From the NCBI RefSeq assembly GCF_902806685.2, contig NC_048548.1, positions 10,008,557 through 10,072,556 on the forward strand: a DNA stretch of 64,000 nucleotides, written 5' to 3'. Shown here piece after piece: positions 11,278 through 22,076 of the stretch; within the stretch, counting starts at the first letter, position 1, and every line of letters starts with the position of its first letter. The DNA is from Maniola hyperantus (taxonomy: Eukaryota > Arthropoda > Insecta > Lepidoptera > Nymphalidae). The notes under the pieces were generated by a model. That model saw nothing but the letters and a program-made list of their open reading frames with translations. It searched no databases and had not been told where the DNA came from. The position numbers were made by a program, and so were the translations under genes.

Positions 11278-11425
11278 TGCCTTAGTCCAGCACGCTTGCC
11301 CAGTGGGAATTAGCAGTTTTCATACACCTTTGAGAATATTATAGACAATTCTCAGGTATGCCGGTTTCCGTGATATTTTATTAACTCCGAAAAGGTAGAG
11401 GTGTGTACTATCTCTAACTTTTAGG
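11278..11425 (-). repeat. SINE relic
   Basis: It shares the CACCTTTGAGAATATTATAGA...CTCAGGTATGC block and the AACTCCGAAAAG block with the better copies at 31858-32185 and 63225-63535, in reverse orientation, but lacks a clean tRNA-like head. Confidence 0.6.
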
Positions 11426-11434
11426 AGTTATAAG

Positions 11435-12929
11435 TGTAAGGGTGGTAAATTGGGCGGAATAGAAATATACCCGGATACGGAATAATCTACCACCTTACAA
11501 AGATTAGAGGAAAAAAAAAATAATTTTACTTACTTGATCTATCTACCTAGTAAAGAATAGAAGCTAGCCGTCGACTCCCTTGTAATGTATATGAGGTGTT
11601 ATAAATGAAATTTGCTAGATGTTAGGCAAAATTGTTTTTAATGTAACTTTTACCGGGGTCGCTTAATACATAGTGATGGCTAATAATGCTTAGTTATTCT
11701 AGCTTAATGCCAAGACTTAATTTAGATACATTAGAATGCCTTAGGTAGATAGTACATAAAATCTATGTTTTAAATTTAAGATGCCATTGGCATGGAATAG
11801 ACAATGACACAGTAAAATTCATAAAATTGTTTCAAAATAAAAGCTCAGTAGTAAAGACAGGGTTCTTACTGTACACATACACTAAGAAGGTTCACTAAAC
11901 TGTTCCAGGATACAAACATTTGCTTACTTGTAGGTGCGAAGACTGCAAGGTAGCTGGACGGCATCGGCCAAGCTCCCAAAACTCGATTTAACTTGATTCT
12001 TCACAACCGAAATGTTTCATTACAAAGATTTTCACCAAGTCTTATCCATAGAATTAAGTTGCCAACGTGAATGTGCAAAAGAAATAAATACGGAAAACGA
12101 AAGCGAAATACGAAAACCGAAAACTAAAAAACGGAAACGCAAACGGAAAACGGAAACTAAAACGGAAACCCTGCAACAAAGAAAAAACAAGATTATAATT
12201 TGTGCTGTGTGAAAATTTCGACACGTGGAATTTTCCCGATCAAACACAACTCACCTATTGAACTCCTGGCCACCAATGGTTTTCAGGAGTCCACCCACAA
12301 CCCATTATCCTCATTTATTTGGGAAGGTAAAAATAACTGGAACTGAAAGGGAAATCATGAAATTAGGATTTTCTCTAACCAAACCGCCATTTTGTCGAAT
12401 CCACATTACTTGATTTTTCACTCACCATAATTGATGAAACATTGAAATACGTTAGGATGACTAAATTTATAACTATTGTATTTTCCCAGGCGAAGCCATG
12501 GGCGAAAAGGAGTGAGATTTTCCTGGAACGAAAAAATTCGTCTTCACATGTTGACTCCAGAAAAATTCTAAATCTCACCAATCGGTGTTGCCAGACGCAA
12601 CCCGAGTGTGGCCGCTCTCATTTAGTTTGATCATGAAGCCAATTCATTTTTGAATATTTGCGGAACCTAAGGATATATTATAAGAACCGTTTTGTTAATG
12701 ACTTAACAATAAACAAATGATATTATGGTTTTATTTAATTATTTTGTTTTATTTTTACGACAATTGACAACGAAGCAAACGCCATCTATTGTGGCTCGAA
12801 TGAACTCTGAACATCGACCCACGCGTAGTTCTGCACCTTGATGCTAGGTGGCACCAACATACTTTGAACAAAATTGATTTTTATTAAAAGCGAAACGCTA
12901 GTTAGTAGTTCAAAATTTACAACGTCACA
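11435..12929 (-). repeat. 3' LTR of element B
   Basis: 1495 bp, TG...CA ended. Compared with the LTRs of copy A it is 8-9 bp longer and has a different order of CGGAAA-type units around 12090-12175. Confidence 0.95.
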
Positions 12930-13749
12930 ATACTTCCCCTCCTACGAAAAGGTTCAACAGGTTGAACCACGCTGCCCTCAGCGTCATCCAACAACTACTA
13001 ACAATTTGCCTGAAACAAACAAAAAAAACACAGAAGTTACGCGTGAACGCACATCTACTACTAACAAGGAAAATTGTCTAACAAAATAAATATACTGAAA
13101 ACAGTGTAAGGTTTTATACATTATACTTAACTACACAACCCTAACTTCTAAAAAGAATATATACAAAAAAACTTCATGGTGTCTAAGACACTTGAGTGGA
13201 AACATCTTGGCATCATTCTTCAGCTGACTGATAGAATGCGTCTAGGCCTACGGTGGTTCACTCTTTTAAACTACCATCGTAATATTTGTTACTCAACAAA
13301 TACGGAAAATCTGGTTGTGAACGGGTCCATCTGATATGGCAACCGTTCTCTATCCCATTCGGAAAAATAAAACCGAATCAAAATCGGAATATGAGAAAAA
13401 AAAAACGAAATAACTCTCCTAGAAAATAGATCTCGGAACAGAATCGGAAAAATAACAGAAATGATCCATTATCTAGAAGGAAAACGAAAACAAAACACAA
13501 AACCCCCCCCTTTTCGTTATCCCCAAAGTACGATATTTGCATTTTTACTTTCTCAACCGGTTGGTCTACCACAAGCATTCCAATCATCACATATTCATCC
13601 CTACATACATCCACTACATTCCTCCTCAACTGAACCATGGTAATGTAACTGTTAACTCAGAACATCACTACACTCATTCAAATTCCTAATTGAATATTGA
13701 TAACTTAAATATTCAAACAGTTTAGACCAAACTAAGTAATGGCAAATAT
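12930..13749 (-). other. 3' untranslated region and polypurine tract of element B
   Basis: Counterpart of 7611-8433. The polypurine tract (reverse complement of CTTCCCCTCC) lies at 12933-12942. No env frame. Confidence 0.8.
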
Positions 13750-16700
13750 CTACTTCTTAATATCCTTAATATGCCAAGTGCCTATTGGGTGGTTGTCAGC
13801 TACTCTAACTAGTTCGTAAACCAAAGGTGACAAAACCTTGACAACCCTGCACTTTTCATACTTAGGTGCCAGCTTAGCTGCGAAAAAATTTGTAGCGTCG
13901 CTTTGTGGATAGGTCTTTTTCCACACTATATCCCCAACAGAATAGCTTGCAGACCTACGCCTTAAGTTGTAATGCGTTGCATACTCTGCATGAGCCTGAA
14001 ACAAATTTCTCCTAACCTGACCAAATATGTCCTCCAAAGTTCCAAACTTTCCTGCGTATTCCTCCCTTGGAATTCCGGCCTCGTACTCCTTATCCGTGTC
14101 CTTATAGAAGGAACCATTTAAAACCGGTTCTCTAGCGTGGACAAGGAAGAACGGGGAGAATCCAGTGGATTCATTAACCGCACTGTTTATGGCGAACTGG
14201 ACCTTGTACAGGTTTTCGTCCCAGGACCTGTGGTTATCTTTCACAAAAGCGGCTACAGCAGTCATAACAACCTTATTGTACCTCTCAACAAGGTTAACTT
14301 GCGGAGTGTACAGTGGTGTGTAGTGTAATTTCGGAATATTATAACGCTTAATGAGATTACGGAATTCAGATCCTGTAAATTGGGACCCATTGTCCACAAT
14401 CACAGTCTCTGGAACACTATGGTTCAAAAATACAAAATTCTCTAGCGCTTTAACAACAGCGGCACCTGTGGCACGCCGTAACGGAAACAACATTGTATAT
14501 TTCGAAAAACAACACGTCACCACAAAAAGAAATGTAAATCCTGATTTAGACCTAGGCAAAGGTCCGACTAAATCAGCCGAAATGACCTGAAAAGGTCTCT
14601 CGCAGACTTTAGGCTTCCCTAGCAGACCTGGAGTGGCTGATGTCGTGTGTTTATACGCAGAGCAAGTATCACAATTCTTAACGTACTCAACCACGTCCTT
14701 ATACATACCACGCCAAAAATATCTGAGGGATAATCTGCGATGAGTTTTGAACACACCAAAATGACCTGCAGTTGCATCTGCATGGTTTTGTTGCATAATT
14801 CTAAGGATGTCGTTCTTGTGGACTACCTCTTTCCAGTCGAACTCACTGAGAAGCTGGTATTTACATTTACTGTAACGATATAGTTTATCGTTCAAAATAC
14901 TAAAATTCGGAAAATTTGCTGGATTGATTTTACAGCCATTAAATGTTTTGTCATACCAGTCATCTACCAAAACTTGTTGACTAGAGTTATCATTACGATC
15001 ACCAACTACATCTACGTGTATGAGTCTCGACAAGGTATCCGGAACTACATTATCACAACCCTTCCTATGTTCGATAACAAAATTATACTGTGATAATCTA
15101 CAACCCCATCTGGCGAGTCGTCCTGAGGGATTTTCTAAATTTAAGAACCACTTTAGGGATGCATGGTCTGTGATAATTGTGACTGGCTTGGAACCAAAAT
15201 AAGCCTGAAATTTCTCCACTGCAAAAATCACAGCTAGAGCCTCGCGTTCCGTCGCGCTGTAATTCCTTTCGTTTTTATTTAGGCTCCTACTGACATACGC
15301 AATGGGATGATCGCAACCATCGGTTTCTTGCGTTAGCATACCGCCAACACCATATGCAGAAGCATCACAATGTATTTTGAATGGTTTTTCAAAATTCGGT
15401 ACCGCAAGAAACAGGTGCGGTTACCAACGCATTCTTCAATGTATTAAATGCTACCTCTGCCTGTTCGCTCCACTCAAATTTAGGTGCGTTCTTTCCTTTA
15501 CTCGTTAGTCTATTGAGTGGTGCAGCGATGGTTGAAAAATTCCTAATAAAGCGCCTGTACCAAGAACAAGTGCCTAGGAAAATCTTTACCTCCTGTGCAG
15601 TTTTTGGGGTCGGAAAGTTCAAAACTGCGGCAACTTTTCCAGGATCTGTGCGTAAACCAAATTCATCCACTATATACCCTAAATATTTCAAAGAGTTTCT
15701 AAAAAAATTACATTTATCAAAATTTATGGATAGTTGAGCCATTTTTAGTTTATTCAGAACTCTGTTTAATAAAATTAAATGGGTTTCAAAATCAGCAGAA
15801 CAAATAACAATATCATCTATATAACAAAATACTATTCCATTTTCAATATCACTACAAAAATTTTGATTAAATAACTGGTCCATTAACCTCTGCTGTCGTG
15901 CTGGTGCACCGCATAGGCCAAACGGCATGACTTTAAATTTGAATAACCCTCTACCAGGAACTGTAAAACTGGTTTTTTCCTGAGAGTCGTTAGCTAACGG
16001 AATTTGCCAGAAACTTGAACTTAAATCAATCGATGATAAAAACCTTGCCTCTTTCAAGCTATCTAGAATTTGTGGAATGTACGGTATTGAGTATGAATCC
16101 CCCTTTGTCACTGAATTTAATTTCCTGCAATCTAGGCAAAATCTCCAGTCTCCATTTGCCTTTTTCACTAAAATTGCTGGGTTATTCCAAGGGCTTTCAC
16201 TCGGAGTAACTACGTCCATTTCCAGCATCCTATCTAACTCTTTACTTAAAGCTTCCTTCTTTTCGGGAGAAAGTGGATATTGTTTTATTTTTATTGGCAA
16301 GGCATCACCGGTGTCAATAACATGTTCAATTAATTTTGTTCTACCCAATCCAATTTTCTCTGAAGAAATATCTAAAAATTTATTTACTACAGACTGGGCT
16401 AATTCTTTCTGTTGAGATGATAAGTTTTCAAAAGAAGTGATGGTATGAATTTGTTTATTATCAATCGCACAAATATTGTAAAATTGAGAAGGTGCCTTAA
16501 TTAATTCTAAATTATCAAAAATGCCAGGGGCTAACTGAAATGTTTTCCAAAAGTCACAGCCAAAAATAACATCCGCTATTATAGAGGGTACTACAAAAAA
16601 TTTTATTATGTGAGTTACGGAATTATAAGTAATCGGAATAAACATATAACCCATGCAATCAAGTTTGTCTCCATTTGCCACTGAAAATGTGGTATCAATA

Positions 16701-16939
16701 CTGCTATGCAATTTATAACCGAATCTCAAAAAAACCTTGTGCGCCTGGTTACCCAAAATTGACGCGCAAGCACCGGAATCTAGTAAACCTGTAATCTCAC
16801 AACCGTCAACAAAAACCTTTAAATGTGGCCTAAAGTCTCGTTTATCCACTGAATACAGAACTGTGTCAGGTAAAAGGGATGTTTTGTTGTTAATGACCAA
16901 GTTCTTTACTTGTGTCTCTGCACAGTTCTTACTAATTAG
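13750..16939 (-). pseudogene. pol: Pol of element B, frameshifted
   Basis: Nearly identical to pol of copy A and in the same -1 relation to gag, but one extra base in an A-run at 15409-15411 (+ strand) breaks the frame between reverse transcriptase and RNase H. The upstream frame (to 15389) encodes protease and RT including YIDD and ends after about 503 codons past the TTG at 16900. The downstream frame (from about 15410 to 13750) encodes RNase H, integrase and the C-terminal module without further damage. Several replacements relative to copy A are Asp to Asn in RT (for example ADDSQ to ANDSQ), which fit G-to-A changes on the element's sense strand. Unless the extra base is a sequencing error, this copy cannot make a full Pol and would need one in trans. 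Confidence 0.92.
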
Positions 16940-18204
16940 TTTTTTGAATTTTTGTCCGGAGCGGGTTTACTAATCGCCTTTTTACTACAACTTGGACATG
17001 TCTTTACTGTAAAGTTCTGACGTCCACACGAAAAACATCTAATAAATTTCGGAACTGTCCTGCAAAATTTAAAGGAATGGTTACCCTTGCCGCACTTGTA
17101 ACATAGTTGTTTATTTGTTTTCGAAAAATCAGTGCCTTTACTTGTATCAACCTTAGGTGCAGGTGTGACTGAAAGTGTGTTTATCTGTTTTGTCACTTGT
17201 TTGTAAGCAAACTCTGAACTTAAAGTTGCCTTACTGTTAGTAGGCTCAGAAAATAAGGCGGAACGCTGCCTCGCAGCCTCTAGTTTGCGACACTTTTCCT
17301 TCAACATTGCGACAGACTTAATGTCAACAAGAGCTAATTGTTCTGAGTAAAAAGGGCGAATATTATGTAATAAAATTTGTAACTTTTGTTCTTCGGAAAG
17401 TGGTGTTGACAACCTTGAAAACATGCCAAACATTACAGCGAAATAGATAGACACAGGTTCTTCAGAGCCTTGTGTTCTTGCTCGAATTTCACCTAGCAAC
17501 CTGTAGTCATAATCTACTGCATCAAATTCCTCTAAAAATAAAGTTTTCAATTCTGACCAAGACGAAACTTGACATTTGTTGCCTCTGTACCATAACAATG
17601 CTCGGCCTGTAAAAAGATGAAATGCAGAAACAAATAATTTTCCATCTGAAACGCCATAAGATCTTTTATATTCCTCAACGCGTTCGATGAAACTGCGCGG
17701 ATCACCCTGTCCGTTGAAATTTAACTTCCACTTGGCAACATTTTTATCACCAGTGCAGTCAACGGCGGTACTCTCGGAATCCAGTGATTCGTCGTGAGAC
17801 GACTCATTGTCAGCATCTAATCTGGAAATCAAACTCTGCAACTTTGTATGTAATTCACTCTTCCTACTTATTAAGCTGAGTTCGGAACACTGTATTCTCA
17901 AAATTCTAAAGTACAAATGTGAAGCTAAAGCTTTAGACCTACAGAGGGCATGTCTATCTTTAGTGTCAGAACACTTTTTTAATAAATCTTCTAAGTCTTG
18001 AAGTTTTTTAGTAATAACCCCTAACTCACTTTCAGAAGTGAAATCCGTCTCTAAAATTGATTCAGAAGGAATTTCCTGAATTAATTGTTTTAACTGTTTC
18101 TTTAAACCTAGCACTGTAGGTGCTGGAGTTTCGGAACGAATGGATACCTCATAACACAATTCGTCCTTCAAAAGTGAATGAAACTGGGCAAAAGTCTGTT
18201 CCAT
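16936..18204 (-). CDS. gag: Gag polyprotein of element B
   Basis: Intact 422-aa Gag, differing from the copy A protein at a few positions (for example FTSE for FSSE, VMFGMF for IMFCMF, KAISKPAPDK for KATSKPAPNK). It has the same CCHC zinc knuckle and the same second knuckle lacking its histidine, so that loss predates both copies. The stop codon (16936-16938) again directly follows the slippery heptamer. Confidence 0.92.
   Translation of the reverse strand: MEQTFAQFHSLLKDELCYEVSIRSETPAPTVLGLKKQLKQLIQEIPSESILETDFTSESELGVITKKLQDLEDLLKKCSDTKDRHALCRSKALASHLYFRILRIQCSELSLISRKSELHTKLQSLISRLDADNESSHDESLDSESTAVDCTGDKNVAKWKLNFNGQGDPRSFIERVEEYKRSYGVSDGKLFVSAFHLFTGRALLWYRGNKCQVSSWSELKTLFLEEFDAVDYDYRLLGEIRARTQGSEEPVSIYFAVMFGMFSRLSTPLSEEQKLQILLHNIRPFYSEQLALVDIKSVAMLKEKCRKLEAARQRSALFSEPTNSKATLSSEFAYKQVTKQINTLSVTPAPKVDTSKGTDFSKTNKQLCYKCGKGNHSFKFCRTVPKFIRCFSCGRQNFTVKTCPSCSKKAISKPAPDKNSKN
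16939..16945 (-). promoter_or_regulatory. -1 ribosomal frameshift heptamer, element B
   Basis: GTTTTTT on the + strand, that is A AAA AAC in the gag frame, directly before the gag stop, exactly as in copy A. Confidence 0.85.
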
Positions 18205-19383
18205 TGTGTTAAGTCAAAACACATTTAACAAAATATCGAGCTTGTGTAACTGTCTATGTTTAGCCTTATACAAATTGGTTAAACACAAACACAAAAGAAG
18301 TTATTTAAACTATTAAATATACACAAGCAAAATACACAACAAAAACAATATTCTTAAGTCTATCCTAACCTATTTTATCAATTATGTTCCTATTCCAAAA
18401 TATCGTTAATAATACAAGCACATATTATTACTATAGTAAACAAAATATAACAAAATAAAACTTCCCAAAATTGAATAAATGATTGTAAGGTGCAGTATCA
18501 CCTTTATGAGTACACAGTGTGTTACAACCTTTACAATTACAAAAGTAAACAGGCAGCAAAGTTGCAATGAACTCTGACTAGCATGTTATCTTTTTAAAAA
18601 AAAAAAAAAAAGCAAAGAGATTGTGCAATGGTTTGATGACTGTTACTTTACACTTTTAACACATAACCTAAAATACAACAAAATCTGTTTCTAAATGTCA
18701 CTTTAAACTACCAGCATTCAATTAAACTTAACATGTTTTGTGTGTGAAGTAGCTTTTATCATAACCTTAACACAGCTCTAAACAAAATTTCAACAAAAAT
18801 AATGAAGTATCAAGTCACTGAAAAAAAATTGTTCATAACTTCATACTTGAACTTAATGTAATCTCTGAATATAGTTTATATATTTAGTTTCACAAGTTGT
18901 AACTCTTAGTATTTATAAATGTATGTGTGTAACTAGTTAACGGCACATAGCGTTTCAAAACTTTAATTATACTAAGTTACCGGAATTTTCAAACATAAGA
19001 TGTACTTACTATTGAAAGCAATACCCAACAACAACTCAGTTAAGCAATGTTTATTACTAAACTGAAGGCAAACATTCACTTATACACCTCCAAGGTAAGT
19101 CGATAACATAATTAAACGGCATAAGCACCATTTATAAAGTGTTAATTAAGTAAGAAAAAACAAATGTTGGACTATACTCAGAAAATTACTTAAACTATCA
19201 AACAAAATTTCTAACTATTAGTTATTATTTAGTTAGTTAACCATAAAAAAAACAGCTTAGTGCTCTTTGCAATGTGTCACTACCTAGAAAATTGTACAAT
19301 CAGCGGAGTACATTTCATAAAATTCACAAAATTTCTCAAAATATACAGAAATAACTATATAAAAAAAACGTTCGGGCGCCATT
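18205..19383 (-). other. Leader and primer binding site of element B
   Basis: AT-rich untranslated leader. The tRNA-Lys-type primer binding site lies at 19369-19381 (reverse complement of TGGCGCCCGAACG), two bases from the 5' LTR. Small substitutions and an A-run (near 18596-18611) distinguish it from the leader of copy A. Confidence 0.85.
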
Positions 19384-20878
19384 TGTAAGGGTGGTAAATT
19401 GGGCGGAATAGAAATATACCCGGATACGGAATAATCTACCACCTTACAAAGATTAGAGGAAAAAAAAAATAATTTTACTTACTTGATCTATCTACCTAGT
19501 AAAGAATAGAAGCTAGCCGTCGACTCCCTTGTAATGTATATGAGGTGTTATAAATGAAATTTGCTAGATGTTAGGCAAAATTGTTTTTAATGTAACTTTT
19601 ACCGGGGTCGCTTAATACATAGTGATGGCTAATAATGCTTAGTTATTCTAGCTTAATGCCAAGACTTAATTTAGATACATTAGAATGCCTTAGGTAGATA
19701 GTACATAAAATCTATGTTTTAAATTTAAGATGCCATTGGCATGGAATAGACAATGACACAGTAAAATTCATAAAATTGTTTCAAAATAAAAGCTCAGTAG
19801 TAAAGACAGGGTTCTTACTGTACACATACACTAAGAAGGTTCACTAAACTGTTCCAGGATACAAACATTTGCTTACTTGTAGGTGCGAAGACTGCAAGGT
19901 AGCTGGACGGCATCGGCCAAGCTCCCAAAACTCGATTTAACTTGATTCTTCACAACCGAAATGTTTCATTACAAAGATTTTCACCAAGTCTTATCCATAG
20001 AATTAAGTTGCCAACGTGAATGTGCAAAAGAAATAAATACGGAAAACGAAAGCGAAATACGAAAACCGAAAACTAAAAAACGGAAACGCAAACGGAAAAC
20101 GGAAACTAAAACGGAAACCCTGCAACAAAGAAAAAACAAGATTATAATTTGTGCTGTGTGAAAATTTCGACACGTGGAATTTTCCCGATCAAACACAACT
20201 CACCTATTGAACTCCTGGCCACCAATGGTTTTCAGGAGTCCACCCACAACCCATTATCCTCATTTATTTGGGAAGGTAAAAATAACTGGAACTGAAAGGG
20301 AAATCATGAAATTAGGATTTTCTCTAACCAAACCGCCATTTTGTCGAATCCACATTACTTGATTTTTCACTCACCATAATTGATGAAACATTGAAATACG
20401 TTAGGATGACTAAATTTATAACTATTGTATTTTCCCAGGCGAAGCCATGGGCGAAAAGGAGTGAGATTTTCCTGGAACGAAAAAATTCGTCTTCACATGT
20501 TGACTCCAGAAAAATTCTAAATCTCACCAATCGGTGTTGCCAGACGCAACCCGAGTGTGGCCGCTCTCATTTAGTTTGATCATGAAGCCAATTCATTTTT
20601 GAATATTTGCGGAACCTAAGGATATATTATAAGAACCGTTTTGTTAATGACTTAACAATAAACAAATGATATTATGGTTTTATTTAATTATTTTGTTTTA
20701 TTTTTACGACAATTGACAACGAAGCAAACGCCATCTATTGTGGCTCGAATGAACTCTGAACATCGACCCACGCGTAGTTCTGCACCTTGATGCTAGGTGG
20801 CACCAACATACTTTGAACAAAATTGATTTTTATTAAAAGCGAAACGCTAGTTAGTAGTTCAAAATTTACAACGTCACA
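19384..20878 (-). repeat. 5' LTR of element B
   Basis: 1495 bp. I see no difference from 11435-12929, which points to a very recent insertion. It is followed by TAAG, the right target duplication. Confidence 0.95.
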
Positions 20879-20882
20879 TAAG

Positions 20883-21392
20883 ACATCTCGTCGAAGGTTC
20901 GATCTCTCGAACACTCGACAAAGTAAAACTTCGCAAAGAAATCATCTGACTGAACCTAGAGGTCAACGAACGTTGCGTAGATAGATGTTGTGGGGTTAAT
21001 GCCGCGTTGTTGGGCATTGATCTCAAGTTTTGCATTGCGGGAAAATACTAAATCATTAAAAATACAAGTACTTATAAGGCAAATGGTCACTGGTATTAGA
21101 TTGCCTCCTCTTCCAGCTCTTCCAGCGTACTTATAAGTGCATTTCAGCGGGCGACAAGCAACAAATTATCAAGATGTAGGTTTCTCGGCAGCGCCATAGT
21201 TGTCTTGTTGCAGTACGTGATAAGTTTTTAATTAGGCAATTAAACTTTTAGAAAACCCTAATAGTTTTAGCCTACAGTGCTACTTACTTAGTTTATGTTT
21301 CTAGCTTTTACAATGTAAAAACGTTTATGGTCCATGATTGCAGCAATATGGCCGAGAAAGCTTAATTAATGATAATTAGTCACATTAATCCA
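20883..21392. other. Unassigned intergenic stretch
   Basis: About 500 bp between element B and the first interspersed repeat. No gene or RNA recognised. Confidence 0.5.
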
Positions 21393-21720
21393 TACTAATA
21401 TTATAAATGCGAAATAGTGTATGTCTGTCTGTCTGTCCGTCTGTCTGTCTGTTAGCCTTTCACGGCCCATCCGTTCAACCGATTTTGACAGGTATAGCTT
21501 GATTCCCGTGGAAGGACATAGGCTACTTTTTATCTCTATTTAGGTACCTATATGTTCTTATAATAATATTATTATTTACAGTAAAAAAAATTAAGTAGGT
21601 ACCTTGCTAATAAATAATATTGTTTGGAATGATATAGGTAAAATTAGGTAATTTTTTACGGGTTTCATTATCATTCAGAACACATTCATGTGAATAGGTA
21701 AGCCCACCCGTGCGAAGCGG
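21393..21720 (+). repeat. Interspersed repeat, ACTAATATTATAAATGCGAAA...GTCTGTCTG family
   Basis: It starts ACTAATATTATAAATGCGAA and holds a (GTCT)n run, TTAGCCTTTCACGGCCCATCC and GGAAGGACATAGGCTACTTTT. The same family recurs at 35860-36004 and 49031-49275, and in reverse at 32588-32815 and 33150-33366. The better copies end in CACGCAGACGAAGTCGCGGG...CTAGTA. Confidence 0.75.
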
Positions 21721-21807
21721 CATAAATCTAAAAAAAAATCAAAAAGCTTTAAAAAGTTTAAATTAATTTTCATGTTATTTATGCTCTTTGTGACGTGATC
21801 GGTAGTA

Positions 21808-21972
21808 TAATCCGTAAAAGATGACTCCTCACGCGCCATTTTAACTCTATGGGTCAACTTTCATGTCAAAAGTACGGTTCAACTTTAAAATAAGAATTAA
21901 AATCGCACTTTTGACATGAAATGTGACACAAAAAGTTAAAATGGCGTATGAGGAGTTGAATTTTACGCGTTA
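21808..21972. mobile_element. Foldback / MITE-like element
   Basis: A long imperfect inverted repeat. The left arm (ACTCCTCACGCGCCATTTTA then ...CATGTCAAAAGT) pairs with the right arm (ACTTTTGACATG... then TAAAATGGCGTATGAGGAGT). It lies just upstream of the first exon of gene 1. No coding capacity. Confidence 0.75.
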
Positions 21973-22076
21973 TATGTTCCGTCGACATGACATTGTTTAT
22001 GTTTTGAATTTTGGATGCCATGTGTAAATAGATAAATAAATTTTGTATTTCTTATTGTACAGTAAACCTTTCTAAA

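Larger units (their letters stand above)
9924..11434. other. Spacer between the two inverted Ty3 elements
   Basis: About 1.5 kb of ordinary AT-rich intergenic sequence between the 3' ends of copies A and B. Apart from two repeat relics (10171-10598 and 11278-11425) I see no gene. It ends in TAAG (11431-11434), the left target duplication of copy B. Confidence 0.7.
11435..20878 (-). mobile_element. Full-length Ty3/gypsy LTR retrotransposon, copy B (inverted, pol broken)
   Basis: Second copy of the same element, 9444 bp, minus strand. Its LTRs are 19384-20878 (5') and 11435-12929 (3'), both 1495 bp and identical as far as I can see. The target duplication is TAAG (11431-11434 and 20879-20882), different from that of copy A, so the two copies inserted separately. 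Gag is intact and pol carries a one-base insertion. Copies A and B differ by scattered substitutions and by the unit pattern of the LTR repeat array, so they come from closely related but not identical sources. Confidence 0.96.
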
